DNA from: Telmatactis stephensoni
Taxonomy: Eukaryota > Cnidaria > Anthozoa > Actiniaria > Isophelliidae
Assembly: GCA_029948255.1 (NCBI GenBank)
Contig: JALIZF010001883.1
Location: 1,054,001-1,118,000 of the forward strand
Length of the DNA: 64,000 nucleotides
Direction of reading: 5' to 3'
Positions 44,740 to 57,213 of this stretch are shown here, piece by piece. The notes below the pieces were generated by a model that saw only the letters and a program-made list of their open reading frames with translations, searched no databases and was not told where the DNA came from. The position numbers were made by a program, and so were the translations under genes. Numbering within the stretch: the first letter of the stretch is position 1; the number at the start of each line of letters is the position of its first letter.

Positions 44740-45060
44740 GAAGCAACTAAGTTTTAATATACATATCGACAAGTTGTGTAGAAAACTATGGCAGCGCATT
44801 GGCGGTTTGAATAAGATTAAAACATATCTCTGCCTTCCACAGCGGTTGACATTCTATAGCACTATTAGTAATCCTGTAATGAACTTTCTCAGTGTGCATT
44901 GGTTCAGAATTAATCAAGCAAAGACAACCTTAACAAGCTGCTACGTCTACAGAACAGAGCTGCGCGAGTCATCCTCGATGTACCATGCATGCCAAGCTTC
45001 ATCGGTAGACTGATCTGTTCAACAAGCTCAAGTGGATCCCTTTCTATGAGAAGGTCAAGA
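44740..45060 (+). pseudogene. Second LINE RT 3' fragment
   Basis: Reads HIDKLCRKLWQRIGGLNKIK, then LQNRAARVI-like residues, the segment after the polymerase domain in CR1/L2-like elements. Frameshifted and truncated. Confidence 0.55.
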
Positions 45061-45189
45061 CTGCTGTGCTAACGGGCTAGCTTGCTAGAAGACTGTGCTA
45101 ACAATAAAGATGTTTGTTATATATATATACTTATATATATATATACTTACTTATATAGACTTAACGAGTACTCGGCGTAAGAAACGGAG

Positions 45190-45530
45190 GGCGGGTTTAA
45201 TTTTGTTTACGAAGTTCAAGCTTCACTTATGCAGGTGTTCCAGTTCGAGAACGCAATATGCTGATCTTACGGGAAACTTAGCTTAAGTTTGCAACCTTTG
45301 GATTTTGCGTTGAATCTAATAGCTGTCCACAGCTTGTTATAAGTTTTCTGGAGTATCAATTTTCTCAAATTAAAGCTTTGACAAACACTCAATCCATTTC
45401 AGTAAAGTTTAATGAAGATCGAATTTTTATAAAAAACCTACTCGTTAACTAGGCCTTCATGTCTAGAGTTCCGACTCTCAAAAAGTAACTAAATTTTGGC
45501 AGTGAGTTTTTCTTTTTACAACAGATTTGG
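45190..45530. repeat. Diverged direct repeat, unit 2
   Basis: Partner of 44350-44660, roughly 70-75 percent alike by eye. An (AT)n tract at 45115-45150 precedes it. Confidence 0.5.
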
Positions 45531-45559
45531 CATAAAGATGAAATACTCATTAATTTTTT

Positions 45560-48380
45560 TGAATTGAAAAATTATCAAAAAATGTATAAAAAATAACCAA
45601 GATATCTTTTGGACAATATGGAATAGTCTATCTTCTAAAAGGTATTTTAAGGGCAAATTTAAAGGACTTGGACTCATTGACAATTAATTTTACGTACAAT
45701 TAACAGACGTTTTAGACTAATGTCTTGTTTAGCCTTGAGTAATAGACTGAGGTTCAAGCTTACTTGGACGCTCTTTGAAACAATGCTGCAAATACTGTTT
45801 TAACATTAAAAAATAAAATATATATGATAAGAACGCAGCTTTTTGAACATATATATATGTTGTTATTTATAGCAGATCCTCATAAGGTGCTCCAGAATAT
45901 TCGAGTTATGCAAATGCGCCGAGCGCTTTTTATACCAGGTTTGTAAAATGAAAACTTTGTCTAAATCTTTTTTGTATAGGTATGTCTATAATTTCTTTGA
46001 CTGGTGAAGATAGATTTTTGCATGTTCTTATAATTAAATTGCAACATGCTAAGCGCGCAACTATGTACTGAAAAAGAAATTTAGAATCAAATTCGATTCT
46101 TCAAAACATTTCGTATTGCTTTGAAAACAGTAGGTAGATTTCAAAGCATTGATCACTCAGTTGCTTCTCAACTTCATCAAGAGCAATTCATTGAAAAACT
46201 TATTCAGTATTTTACTTTAGCAGTTCGATCTATTTTTTCGAATTTTCAGGTTTTCTTAGTATTTATTTAAGAATCAAACACTGAATAAAGTTAAATTATA
46301 AATTGCTTTGTACTTTTATCTCATGGAGTAAAGTCCTATGGTTTTGTTTTAAAATCCCCCAAAAATAATTGAGACACATTTAAAGCAAATTCAAATATAT
46401 CATCATCTTCTACGTTTTAACAGTTTTTGAATGATTTGTAACTTGTTATTATACCGTAAATTCTGAAGAAATGCCAGGTTTTTTTCCGAGTTCACATAGC
46501 AAACCTTTAGGAAGATCTTAACACAACCTACATCGGCGTCAATGCTATTGACACATGCATTATGGTACAAATTTGCACCTTCAATCTAAATTCCTCCTAC
46601 TAGCAATACAAATTTACTTTATCGAACAATCCCCCCTTTTGCAATTCATTGTTGAGGTACAAATAGCTGAGCGTCTTGGAATCGAACCTTTGGACAACAA
46701 TGCTCAGGGGAAGGGGGAAAATTTGTATTTCATAACTTGACAATTTTCACCGCCATTTTTTCGAAATTGAAGACCTATGTGAACTTAAATTAAAACTGTT
46801 GTTTTTTCAAGACCCCTTGTATAACCTAACTTTTTATTTTATTCTATTTTTGTTTGTTTTTAAAATGTATTTTCGACGCTTTTTAAATTTTAATACAAAA
46901 TTCTTTCAATTTTTCAATTTAAAAAAGTATTATTTTTTATTTTTCGGCTATATTTTTAATATTACAAAAAGGAAACTGAAGTAAGAGCTTGATAAATCAT
47001 TGATCAACAAGAATTAAATACTTATTTGCTAAACGTCTTTGATAATGTGTTCAAATCACTGATTCAAAACGTCTAAATGAAAAGTTAATTTAAACTTCAT
47101 TACAAATAGAACACCACATTGATTTTCAAATCTTTTTGTTAAAAGAGCCACTCTGGAGTCGCTCTTTTAAAGGACTGTACCCATACTGTAGTTTGTAAAC
47201 ATCCATGAAATTCAAATATCTTTCATCAGAGCAAACCTTTCAGATATAGATGACTGGAAAAACACAGTAGTTCACTTGTAATCGGTAGCCTTTGATGTCA
47301 GTAAGTTATGGCTACATATCGTTATATTCTTCGTCGCATATTGTTATGTAGACTGATTCTCCCTCTTTGCATTGGTACTCTAGGCCCCTCAATTAGTGAC
47401 TGTCACTTTTCAATTATTTCAATGCACGAGAGCGAAGCTCTCGAATAATAATAAATTTTCCGATTGTGACATTACAAGCTCATGGGCCCGTCTCCCTAGC
47501 TTTCAATTTTCAAATAATATCGACGTTTTTATTTACTTTCATTACTTTTGATTTACACACTTCTTAGGAATAAATGATAGTAATTTACCATAAATCCAAG
47601 GCATATGACAATTTACAGTGGGGAGATTCACGTTACCACCTGATTCAGTTCATCGTTACGCACTAGACACATTCAAACACAGTAGTAGTCCAGACTACTG
47701 ATAACTCGCGGTGGAAATTCGAACAATCAAGAAATAACACAGGTAGAAGTTTATCTTTAAAATTCATTTCACGCCAGAACGACGAAATGATAACTTTTGC
47801 GGATATATTTTTAAAAATATAGGGAATATCAAACCCAGTAAAAAACGAGATTCTGGTCACGACAAATAAATTGTTAATTATTCATCAACGTTCATTAAAG
47901 CCGTAACCGACAGTCAGTGAAAATACTATTATCCTCTTCCTATTCTCAGATATCCTTTAGTTATAAGATCGTTCAAATACTATTATATTTTCGATACGAA
48001 GACATCCTTTCGGTATCAGACCGTCAAAACTAAACAAATACAACAAGTCGACCATTTGGCCGTTCACTCGGCGGGTTGTGTGGAGCTGTTGAGTCAGCCG
48101 ATTTCGGGAAAGAAACTTTCCATTTCCTACGCCAGCCGATTAAAATGTTCCCTTGTGACTTTCCTTCTTCCGTTGCCTTACGTGTGAGATCAAGTTTTTA
48201 GCTTGTTTTTGCCCTTTGGCCTTTTCAAGCTACAAGCTAAAGTCCCCTGATAAGAATGGCATGTATGTAGAATATCAGGTTTTTTAGTTCATTTAACTAG
48301 AATATCAACATATTGTTTTTGGTTGACATTAACTACTTTACGAATTTTCGAACTCAATATTACCGAAGGTACTTTAGCCT
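45560..48380. other. No gene recognised
   Basis: AT-rich sequence with only short open frames and no domain, splice-framed exon or clear transposon end. A small hairpin GAGAGCGAAGCTCTC lies at ~47428. Confidence 0.45.
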
Positions 48381-48383
48381 CCC

Positions 48384-48555
48384 CTACACAGAACCCCCAC
48401 AGAACCCCACAGAACCCCGACAGAGCCCCTACAAAACCCCTACAAAACCCCACAGGACCCCTACACAAACCGAGCCGAGCCAAGGCGAGCCGAGCCTAGC
48501 CAAGACGAGCCGAGCCAAGTCAAGACGAGCCGAGACTAGACAAGCCGAAGCTAGT
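48384..48555. repeat. Two adjoining short tandem repeats
   Basis: First a ~10-bp unit (ACAGAACCCC/ACAAAACCCC, 48388-48470), then a ~5-bp unit (CGAGC/CAAGA, 48470-48550). Both lack stops on either strand, which explains overlapping open frames. Confidence 0.85.
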
Positions 48556-48769
48556 TTTATTAAAACAATATTTTTTTTCGTCAACTGACTTGTCATCGTT
48601 ATTTTAATGTAGGAGCCCCCAAATAACTTTTCCGCCATTTTGAAATACTTATTTGCTATTTATATATAATTACCAAGTTATCCGGCTCTTCTCAAATGAA
48701 ATAAAGTTGTCATTCTCCTACAACTAATAAACAAATGTCAATTAACTTAAGGACGGTACCGGCCATGCC

Positions 48770-49995
48770 TACTAATAGAAAATGGTGTCCATGCTCTGTT
48801 TATTGATTTTCGAAAGGCGTTCGACCTTGTCAACCATAGGATTCTTATGGAAAAACTTGCACAAAGAAACATCAACAAACACCTATGGATCTGGATAAAG
48901 AGTTTTCTAGAAGACAGAACACAACAGGTCAGACTTGGTGATGTACGTTCATTCACGGCTTTGTGTCCTGCTGGTGTCCCTCAAGGCTCCGTCATCTCGC
49001 CTACTCTCTTTAATATCCATATAGATGACTTGGAGAACGCCATCCAAAATCAGATTAATGTGAATACCTGTAAGTACGCTGATGACTGCACCATACATAT
49101 ATGTATGAAATCTGGCGAGACTAGCGAAATGCAAAGTGTACGTGACTCTGTGATTTATTGGGCTAATGACAATAAAATGATACTGAATGCAAAGAAAACT
49201 AAAGATATGTGGATTAACTTCCGTCAAGTTCCAGAGCCTCCGCTACTCCAAATTGGATCGACAGGCATCGAAAGAGTTGAGCAGTTCAAGTTGCTGGGTG
49301 TGTGGTTCCAAAATGATCTAAAGTGGAATGCCCGTGTTGACAATATCACAAAGAAGGCCTCTAAGAGAATTTTCTACCTACGAGAATGTAGAAGGGCCCA
49401 GTTGCCTTCTGAAGTTGGTCTCAACATCTATACTACCTTAATAAGACCCGTCTTGGAGTATGGTGCTCCAGTATGGGGAGGAATTCCCTCATACCTGAAG
49501 GAGGAAATAGAGCGTATACAGAGAAGATGCTTAAGGACCATTGGCCTTCCAAGAGACTACCTTCCGGCCCTAGAGACAAGAAGAAATGAAGCCACTGCAA
49601 GAGAGTTCCAGAACATTAGAAATGACTCGAGCCATGCTCTTCATGACAGGGCAGTAGAAACTAAGTCTTGTAAATATAATTTACGTCCAAAAAGAAGTTA
49701 TCTGAATTTGCCCTTTTCTGGCACTAGTAGACACCAAAATAGCTTTCTTCCAAGAGCACTAAAATTAAATTAAATTAAATTAATTATCATTATTTCGTAC
49801 ATTTTATTAGTATTGAACAGATAAAGAATTTTTATGCAGATAAATATATATTTTTCATATCTAGAGATCAGGTTGCGTGACCTATTAGTTTCTATCGTGC
49901 TATTAGTTTCCTTTTTTCTTTTTTCTCTCGATAATTGTAAATTCATCGTATGTTTTTAATTAAGATGAGTAAATAAAGTTATTATTATGTTATTA
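48770..49995 (+). mobile_element. 5'-truncated LINE with nearly intact RT half
   Basis: In frame from ~48778, the sequence reads NGVHALFIDFRKAFDLVNH, then GVPQGSVISPTLFNIHIDDL, the YADD catalytic box, FKLLGVWFQNDLKW, and a C-terminal region to the stop at 49773 (ATG-started open frame 48847-49773, 308 residues). The 5' half of the polymerase and the endonuclease are missing. A 3' UTR with AATAAA-like signal ends near 49995 in (TTA)n. One of the least decayed LINE copies in the window. Confidence 0.85.
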
Positions 49996-50575
49996 TTATA
50001 ATATGAAGGTAATTTTTTTCCCAAGAAACTATATGGGTACTAAAGAACTCCTTATAGGCCGTTAGAATAATCCAAGAAAAAATTGGGGCTCACCATGCAT
50101 TTTATTAGGTGGGGGTTATAAAATTATAGGCAATCTTTATGGGGTTAAGAAACAAACCAAATGAACCAGATGAGGGTTATGAAACTTTTGACTTGCATTG
50201 TAGGGGGATTGGGTAATATTTGCAAGAGACTCGCACTGATTTTACCGATCCCCCCTCTCCCCACCCAATGCAATAATAATTGAAAGCTCCCTAACACTGG
50301 TTATTCATCAAATCTTCAATGCGCAGTGACAGATCTCAATTATTCCATCCACGGAGACCCAAGGCATCAAGGGTGAGGGAGAGGACATGCATGCACAGGA
50401 AGGACAGAGATATTAGATACGAGACATGATGACTTGTCATGAAACTCAATCCACGACTTGCAAGGGCCACTGGCTGTTTGATCTATTACTCCTGGAGTAT
50501 TGAGCAGAGTGTTTGAGATTTCGAACTTCATCATGATTATAGAAATGGGAATGAGAGTACATTGACTGCTTATAT
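49996..50575. other. No gene recognised
   Basis: Unremarkable AT-rich sequence between the LINE and the next MITE. Confidence 0.4.
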
Positions 50576-50811
50576 CATTTTAGAAGTAATATTTGAAACA
50601 CGAGTGCGAGTTTTGCATCGGGGTTTCAAACACGAAAAAATGTAACATTTCAAAGCACGAGGCCATGATAAATAAACTGAGTGCTTTTATTGTTTTAGAG
50701 TGTTTGAAATCCCCGATGAAACACAAGCACGAGTCAGCACGAGTGTTTCAGATGGCTTTTCTAACGAATGAATATTAATGACCAATAATATAATGAATTA
50801 CTTCTAAAATG
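50576..50811. mobile_element. Foldback MITE
   Basis: CATTTTAGAAGTAAT at the left end pairs with ATTACTTCTAAAATG at the right. Inner arms contain AACACGAGTGCGAG and GTTTCAAACAC with partners. 236 bp. Confidence 0.8.
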
Positions 50812-51179
50812 AATTTCCAGAAGGAAATCTTAAAGATTTGCTTTTCAAACTATTCACAATATTGTTAACGAGCTTCATCATATAACGCACAAAACGTTTA
50901 ATTTTTTGGTTAAAAGCTAAATTTTCATCAATTAACCGTCAGTAGTATAGAGGCTAAAGGGGGGTTTAGGGGAATGACCTATTACCTATCGCCTATCGCT
51001 CTTAGCGGTGACAATCTTTTTTGAAATAGGTGTATCAAAATATTTTTTTCGTCTAAACTCGCTACTTAGTACATGATATCGGGCTGGGGAACAAATGTCT
51101 AATGTCGCTAAAGTTTGTATTTCAAGGTAATTATAGGAACAAGCGTAATTGAGTTGAGCTGTAGGTATAAAGATGCAGA

Positions 51180-51925
51180 TTAAGGTAATGCGCTCGCGCA
51201 TTCGTGCGCATAACGTTTGCGCATGTTTTGCACGCACGCGCTGATATCGAATTTGATTGGGCTTCCTGTGTTCTAATGAAACTATTTCAATATGGCGGAC
51301 GCCACGTAACAGCATTCAAAGCCAGGAGAACCTACGTAGCACGCAGTTGATGTAATATATTCATAAAAATATAATACAATAGAACGAGAAACAATTGAAC
51401 AATAGATTTTTTGATTTTCTTTTTCATTACACGAACTCAGTGCTATGTAGGTTTCCCATTCAAAGCCTTGTAACTTAAAATCTAGCACCGCGACCTATCC
51501 TAATTTTTTTGCTTTTTTGGCATATTTTTATCAAAATTAAAACATATTGAAAAAGTAAAAAAAATCGTCGATAGGTTTTTGAGATAATTGCGAAAAACCG
51601 TCAAAATGAATGTCTTTTTCGCGCATAAGCCAACTGATTTTCATCTTTCAAATACGAATACTTAGCTTTACCTACAAATAAGTGAAAGCATATCACTTTT
51701 CATGATACTTTGTCCACTGCATGTCTGAAAGTAGTTCAGACTCTGAAATCTGTTGTTTTCGTTCAAAGGAGAGATTTCACTTCTTTCGAGCTATCATAGC
51801 ACCAAAACTAGTACCGTGAACCCCCCTTTTCTTTATTGATTTGATGTTCCCAACTCAAAAACAATCTACATAATGATTTATAGAAAAATTCGTCAATAAA
51901 AACTCGCGCGAGCCCATTACCTTAA
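51180..51925. mobile_element. TTAAGGTAAT element, copy 2
   Basis: Same ends and body as 36569-37205, interrupted by a 134-bp insertion at 51324-51457 and missing ~45 bp near 51735. TTAA at both ends. Confidence 0.85.
51324..51457. mobile_element. MITE nested in the TTAAGGTAAT element, with 10-bp target duplication
   Basis: ATTCAAAGCC flanks it on both sides (51314-51323 and 51458-51467) and occurs once in the uninterrupted copy at ~36700. Ends GGAGAACCTACGTAGC and GCTATGTAGGTTTCCC pair. A 9-10-bp duplication fits Mutator-like transposition. A related, end-truncated copy lies at 55593-55719. Confidence 0.85.
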
Positions 51926-51965
51926 GAACAGTCAATCACATGGGTTAGGAAAATATTTCAAACAC

Positions 51966-52322
51966 TCAGGGAGGGGGGGGGGGGGGGGGGGGGGTACTTG
52001 ACCAGTATTTTGGTGGGGGTGTTCCGCTGGGATCCTAAAACGGTTACCCTGTTTATGACAGAAAAACTCAAAATACCATACCCTGTTTATGACAAAGTAT
52101 AATAATTGCAGAATGTAATGTACTTATTTGTTTGTAATGTAGACAAGTTTCATAATGAGTTTGTCGCGATCGTGATCGAACAACGATAAATAAGGCTTCT
52201 AGACTGATCGTTACCGTTGTAACGGATACCCTGTTCATGACGAAAAACCATACCCTGCTCAGCGGATCATCCCCGTATAGTAAATATATGGGAAATATAC
52301 CCCCCCCCCCCCCCCCCCCCCC
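51966..52322. mobile_element. Element with poly-G and poly-C ends
   Basis: Begins with a ~24-base G-run and ends with a ~22-base C-run. Internal inverted similarity includes TGTTCCGCTGG/CAGCGGATCATCCCC and GTTTATGAC/GTTCATGAC, with ACCCTGTTTATGAC repeated. About 357 bp, non-coding. I recall similar units in coral genomes. Confidence 0.65.
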
Positions 52323-52610
52323 GGGGCGTCAATGGCTTGGCTGATTGTCTGAATCACTGTGAAGTCTCGCTTTTCGCTGATGATACAGCAATTACTGTTC
52401 CACATCATCAGCAGATGAGCTTGAAAGGAAACTCAATGAAGATCTCTTAAGCATAAAGAAGTGCATAAATTAACTTTGAACGTTACTAAATCAAAATTAA
52501 TGGTCATTGGGGAGCATAAGCGCTTAAAGAATTTTGAAACTATAAATTTAGTGATTAACTATTAGTCACTTGAGAAAGTTGATAATTTCAAATATTTAGT
52601 AGTTTTTAAT
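52323..52610 (+). pseudogene. LINE RT fragment
   Basis: NGLADCLNHCEVSLFADDTAI marks the ADD catalytic box of a reverse transcriptase, soon followed by stops. Truncated at the left by the poly-C element. Confidence 0.6.
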
Positions 52611-52654
52611 GAGGATTATATTTACTATTTAATTACTATTTATTACTATTACAT

Positions 52655-52796
52655 GTCTCTGTACTGTGATATAAACACGATGGAAGATGTAGAGCAAGAG
52701 AAAAGCAAGATTAGAAACACGAGGCGTTGCCGAGTGTTTCTCTTGCTTTTCGAGTGCTCTACATCTTCCAGAGCGTTTATATCACAGAACAGAAAC
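52655..52796. mobile_element. Foldback MITE
   Basis: GTCTCTGTACTGTGATATAA pairs with the right end; GGAAGATGTAGAGCA and GAAACACGAGGC also pair. Arms ~65 bp, tip GCGTTGCC. Confidence 0.85.
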
Positions 52797-52856
52797 ATAA
52801 GCAATTGTTTTATATTGCTTTTAAGTACGGGAGATCTAGGCTAACAAAATTTGGTA

Positions 52857-53103
52857 GCTTATTACTATTACTATTACTATTACTATTACTATTACTATTA
52901 CTATTACTATTACTATTACTATTACTATTACTATTACTATTACTACTATTACTATTACTATTACTATTACTATTACTATTACTATTACTATTACTATTAC
53001 TATTACTATTACTATTACTATTACTATTACTATTACTATTACTATTACTATTACTATTACTATTACTATTACTATTACTATTACTATTACTATTACTATT
53101 ACT
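52857..53103. repeat. (ATTACT)n hexanucleotide array 1
   Basis: About 41 units, one interrupted. All six frames lack stops or nearly so, giving leucine, tyrosine or SN-repeat pseudo-proteins. Confidence 0.97.
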
Positions 53104-53256
53104 AGAGTGATTTTCACCGGACTGTGAAATAGTTACTAAGCTAATAGACACTTATAGACTCTGCACCCATTGTTTTCTTTTGTTGCAATACAACTATTAG
53201 ACACTATTAAACACTGACTATTAGTAATTGTTTCACAGTCCGATGAAAATCACTCT
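53104..53256. mobile_element. MITE between two hexanucleotide arrays
   Basis: Arms AGAGTGATTTTCACCGGACT... and complement (~45 bp each) flank ~60 bp of single-stranded loop. It separates two arrays of the same hexamer, so it either inserted into an array or seeded it at both ends. Confidence 0.85.
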
Positions 53257-53641
<385 letters not shown>

Positions 53642-53694
53642 CACAAGCTGGTTTTATGCTGAATGATTGCCCTAGAGAGTGGATCATAACAAAT

Positions 53695-53985
53695 GATCAG
53701 GGTCCAAAGGGCTCCCTCTTCGTGAGTTCATAATTGCAGAACTCTTCTCAAAATCCTTGCTGTTCTAAGGAGTGCTGTCTTCTGGAGAAAAGCTGTGTGG
53801 ATTTGAATGTCTAATTTTTCCAACCATTTATCCAAGCTCTTAGTAACACACCCAAGAGCACCTATCACTACTGGAATTACCATTGCCTTTCTCATGTTCC
53901 ATAATCGTCAATCTCTATCTTAAGGTCCTGATACTTTTCTACTTTTTCTGTTTCCTTTTCACAAATTCTACTATCATTATTATTA
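53695..53985 (-). pseudogene. Retroelement C-terminal remnant
   Basis: The minus strand reads KETEKVEKYQDLKIEIDDYG, then after a frameshift VIPVVIGALGCVTKSLDKWL and KTALLRTARILRRVL. This is the familiar C-terminal tail of a LINE-type polyprotein in invertebrates. An (ATT)n run follows at 53985-54055. Confidence 0.65.
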
Positions 53986-54243
53986 TTATCATTATTATTA
54001 TCAACATTAATATTATTATTATTGTTATTAATATTATTATTATTATTGTTATTATAAATAGCAGTTTTTGTTGACACCATTGCCATAGATTGACACTGAA
54101 GGGTAAATTTATGTTGCAAGAGTAGTCTACTGAAATTAATTGGTATAATCCATTCTTGGCAAGTTTAAGCGGTAACTGTTGTCTTGGCAACAGGAGGCCG
54201 TGCGAACGTCTTTATGACATCGTTACCATTCCCTTTGCCTTTT

Positions 54244-55065
54244 TCATAGCATGTCATGACTCTTTTCTGTCACTTGCTTCGTCATATGCTGTTTCATCTT
54301 CTTGCATTTATTACAAATTGGTCGCCTAAGAATAACAGGAGATTTGTGCCATGTTCCTGGTGGAATCACTTTGTTGATCTCTTTAACTGCCGACTGCACG
54401 GGAAAATTGCTTTGATTTAGCGTCCCAAGAGTCATGTGAAAGTTTTGTAAACGTGTGTGTGGAATCTTTTTGTGTATCCCAGTTGTAGCCTCAAGATCGT
54501 GCTCATTTTTCAGTGCCCATCGGGTCAAGTCCTCTTGTGATTTTTCATCAACCATGAGCACAAGAGAAACAGCGCCATCATAGCCGTGTATTGCACACTC
54601 CATCTTATCAAACCAAACCTCATGAGGTGTCCAAGAATAACTCTTCAAAAACTGCCCTATTTTGATTCGCTCTTCATCCGTGTAGCAACAATAGTAGTCG
54701 AATGTGACATGGGGCTGACGTTCTTTGTCTGTGTCTAAAGTTCGCGGATTACCGAACATTTTTAAAATTGAAGCAGCACGATTCATGTTGTCTAAAAGAT
54801 CTTGCGGCCACTGGTGATCATCCTTGTAAAATACAGCACAACTCGACAAAGTTTTCTGTCCTTTCTTCCCAGTGCATTTGGCACTACAGCCTCCACCACC
54901 GGCAGATGGATAAGCTGGACTATACACCAGACATTTTTCCGATTTTCCGAATGTTTCAAAGACGAAAGTCCATGGCCACTTAAAGAGGACTAAAAACACG
55001 AAAATAAAAACCAAGAGAATTGCAAGAAAGTACCAATTCTGTGGAATGCGACGTCCAGGAAACAT
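54244..55065 (-). CDS. Membrane-anchored protein with 2H-phosphoesterase HxT motifs
   Basis: A single exon encodes 273 residues. Residues 11-30 form a membrane helix after a basic N-terminus, so the body is probably luminal or extracellular (type II). It has two HxT motifs, H119-V-T (PHVTFDYY) and H210-M-T (NFHMTLGTL), 91 residues apart. This is the hallmark of the 2H phosphoesterase superfamily (LigT, CNPase, AKAP7, USB1), which hydrolyse cyclic phosphates or 2'-5' linkages. A cysteine-rich stretch at 45-76 suits an oxidising compartment. The C-terminus has a CNKCKK knuckle and a basic tail. The substrate is unknown. The residues around the motifs (F after H-V-T, L after H-M-T) fit, but I cannot confirm the fold without a profile search. 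No neighbour suggests a pathway. Confidence 0.6.
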   Translation of the reverse strand: MFPGRRIPQNWYFLAILLVFIFVFLVLFKWPWTFVFETFGKSEKCLVYSPAYPSAGGGGCSAKCTGKKGQKTLSSCAVFYKDDHQWPQDLLDNMNRAASILKMFGNPRTLDTDKERQPHVTFDYYCCYTDEERIKIGQFLKSYSWTPHEVWFDKMECAIHGYDGAVSLVLMVDEKSQEDLTRWALKNEHDLEATTGIHKKIPHTRLQNFHMTLGTLNQSNFPVQSAVKEINKVIPPGTWHKSPVILRRPICNKCKKMKQHMTKQVTEKSHDML

Positions 55066-55253
55066 GGCTTCCCTTTTGTTTTGCTATCAAATGATATCAC
55101 GCAGTCATTGTTTCATCACGTGATGTTCTTGTTGGTAGTCACGCAATACGTGAAATTTGCCTAAATATCATTATAACCGGGATAACTCTTTTGTTTTCTT
55201 TTCCCTGTGGACACTAAAACAAACGGTTTATTCCAGGGACACTTAGCTAGAAC

Positions 55254-55574
55254 GATTTCACATAGCTCACTTTTAGATGCAAATGAGTAAAACAATATGC
55301 AAATGATAAACTAAATAGCATGTTAATGATGTAAACGCACGAAACCGCACGCATGACATACACCAAGTTGGCAATGTGGCTCTGAAATTTACAGTTGCTG
55401 AGTTTACATTTATGACGCTTTTCAAATGAGTTTGAGTTTATGTTGTTCGTTTTTATAATTCATCATTCTCATCTAAATAATCGCGGTTTCGTGCGTTTAC
55501 ATCATTAACATGCTATTTCGCATTAGTATATTATTTTACTCATTTGCATGTAAAAGTGAGTTATCGGTGAAATC
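55254..55574. mobile_element. Long-armed MITE
   Basis: GATTTCACATAGCTCACTTT at the left pairs with the right end; TAATGATGTAAACGCACGAAA and CATGTTAATG pair too. Arms ~95 bp around ~120 bp. Confidence 0.85.
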
Positions 55575-55592
55575 ATTCCCCTGCCTTCATAT

Positions 55593-55719
55593 GGGAAAAC
55601 CTACATAGCACTCAGTTCGTGTAATGTATTCAAGAAATTTATTGTTTTCTATTGCCTTTCGTTCTATTGTATTATGTGTTTTGTATTGTATCTTTATGAA
55701 TATATTACATCAACTGCGT
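55593..55719. mobile_element. Second copy of the 10-bp-duplicating MITE, end lost
   Basis: GGGAAAACCTACATAGCACT through TCAACTGCGT matches 51324-51457 in reverse; the last ~15 bp are missing. Confidence 0.75.
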
Positions 55720-56165
55720 AGAGCCATCACGCAATGCGCCATGGAGCGTTGGGTGACGACACTAAGAAAGATTGAGAAGACTATAATTTACTGTGCGTAT
55801 TTGCACAAAACAATTTAAATTTTACAATGAATATTATAACTACAGGAACTATATACAAATAATATTAAATAATTAAACAGATGTGTAGTGCCTAGTACCC
55901 TGGTCCCAGAGGTTTTTATACAGAAGAAAAAAGTTATAAAGTACAAAAGAAAGAGCCTGGGCTAAGTGAACTATAAGTTGTCAAGTTAACCCCTAGAAAA
56001 GGAGGAGGGAGAGGAAAAAGACTAGGTGAGAAAAACTAGTCAGAGCTGTTCCATTTCCATCCTGTAGACACCATAACAATAGACAATGTTTGCACTTTAG
56101 TCTATAGTGTTTCCTTTTCGGTCGTCATGGCATACACAAGATTCACATTAATTTTGACTTAAGTT

Positions 56166-56400
56166 TTGTTCTTTTTTTTTCACTTTCTTCCTTTTACTTA
56201 TCTTACTCGTCTCACCTCCTTTCTTTACTTTCTCAATCTTTTCGTTCTTTCTTTCTTTCCTCCGTTTCTTCTGATTTCTCTTTCTTTTTACTTTCTTTTC
56301 GTTTCTTTCTTTTTCTTTCTTTCTTCCTTCCGCTTGCTCTTTATTTTGTTCATTTTTTTTCTATTCCCTTTTGTTCCCTGCCCGTTCAATTTCCTTCTTT
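56166..56400. repeat. CTTT-rich low-complexity tract
   Basis: Pyrimidine-rich sequence, mainly CTTT and TTCC units, giving a hydrophobic pseudo-protein on the plus strand. Confidence 0.8.
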
Positions 56401-56473
56401 TTGGTACTATCTCAAAACATCTTAAACAAGTAAAAGTGACAGGGTACCTGTGCCTGGAGGTATGTTTGCATCA

Positions 56474-56718
56474 GAGACCTTAGATTGACGTTTACGGCAA
56501 ACCGCTAACGACAAACGGCAAAAATTGACTTTGCTCTTGATGTTATATTTTACTCTAATCCTTAAATTAATGCAACAAGCAAATGAAGAACAAATCTCTT
56601 AACGACAGAAAATACAAATAATTTTTACCTAAGTGTACAAACGGCTGAGGACAGACGGCTAACTGAATTCTACCGTTTGACGGTTGCTGTTCACCGTAAA
56701 CGTCAATCTTAAGGTCTC
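56474..56718. mobile_element. MITE with ~45-bp inverted repeats
   Basis: GAGACCTTAGATTGACGTTT pairs with the right end, and AAACCGCTAAC and AAACGGC have partners. 245 bp, non-coding. Confidence 0.8.
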
Positions 56719-57213
56719 AGTAAATGATTTCTTGTCCTGGTCTCCATGTAAACAAATCATGTCAGACTAGCTAGTCACATGATGAACTCAGCCCATGACG
56801 AAATCAGCCAATAAATAATTAAATAAAACATGTATGAACAAAAGACAAAACGCTTTGGAGCACGTTTCATCGTACTTTTATGAAAGGGGGATACACGATT
56901 TTAGACGTTATTATTCATATCGACCATCCCTGCATTCATTTCACTAGCCACGAACAATGGCTTGAAAAGCCATGTAAACAGAAATGTAAACAGAATACAG
57001 CATATATTTCATTCCAACACTTTTAATTTTTTTTCTTTTGTTATAGGCTTAAGACAATATATATACGCATATATCTATCAACATTTTATATTGATTATAA
57101 TTGATTATAACATTTTATATTGATTATAATATTAGTGAATTTAGTTTAATAATTTTATCAAGTAAATCAATTTTATATACTGATATACATATATTTTATA
57201 TTCGATAGAGGAT

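Noticed and set aside
56166..56483. 105-residue hydrophobic protein
   Set aside because: Encoded by CTTT low-complexity DNA and then the start of a MITE.
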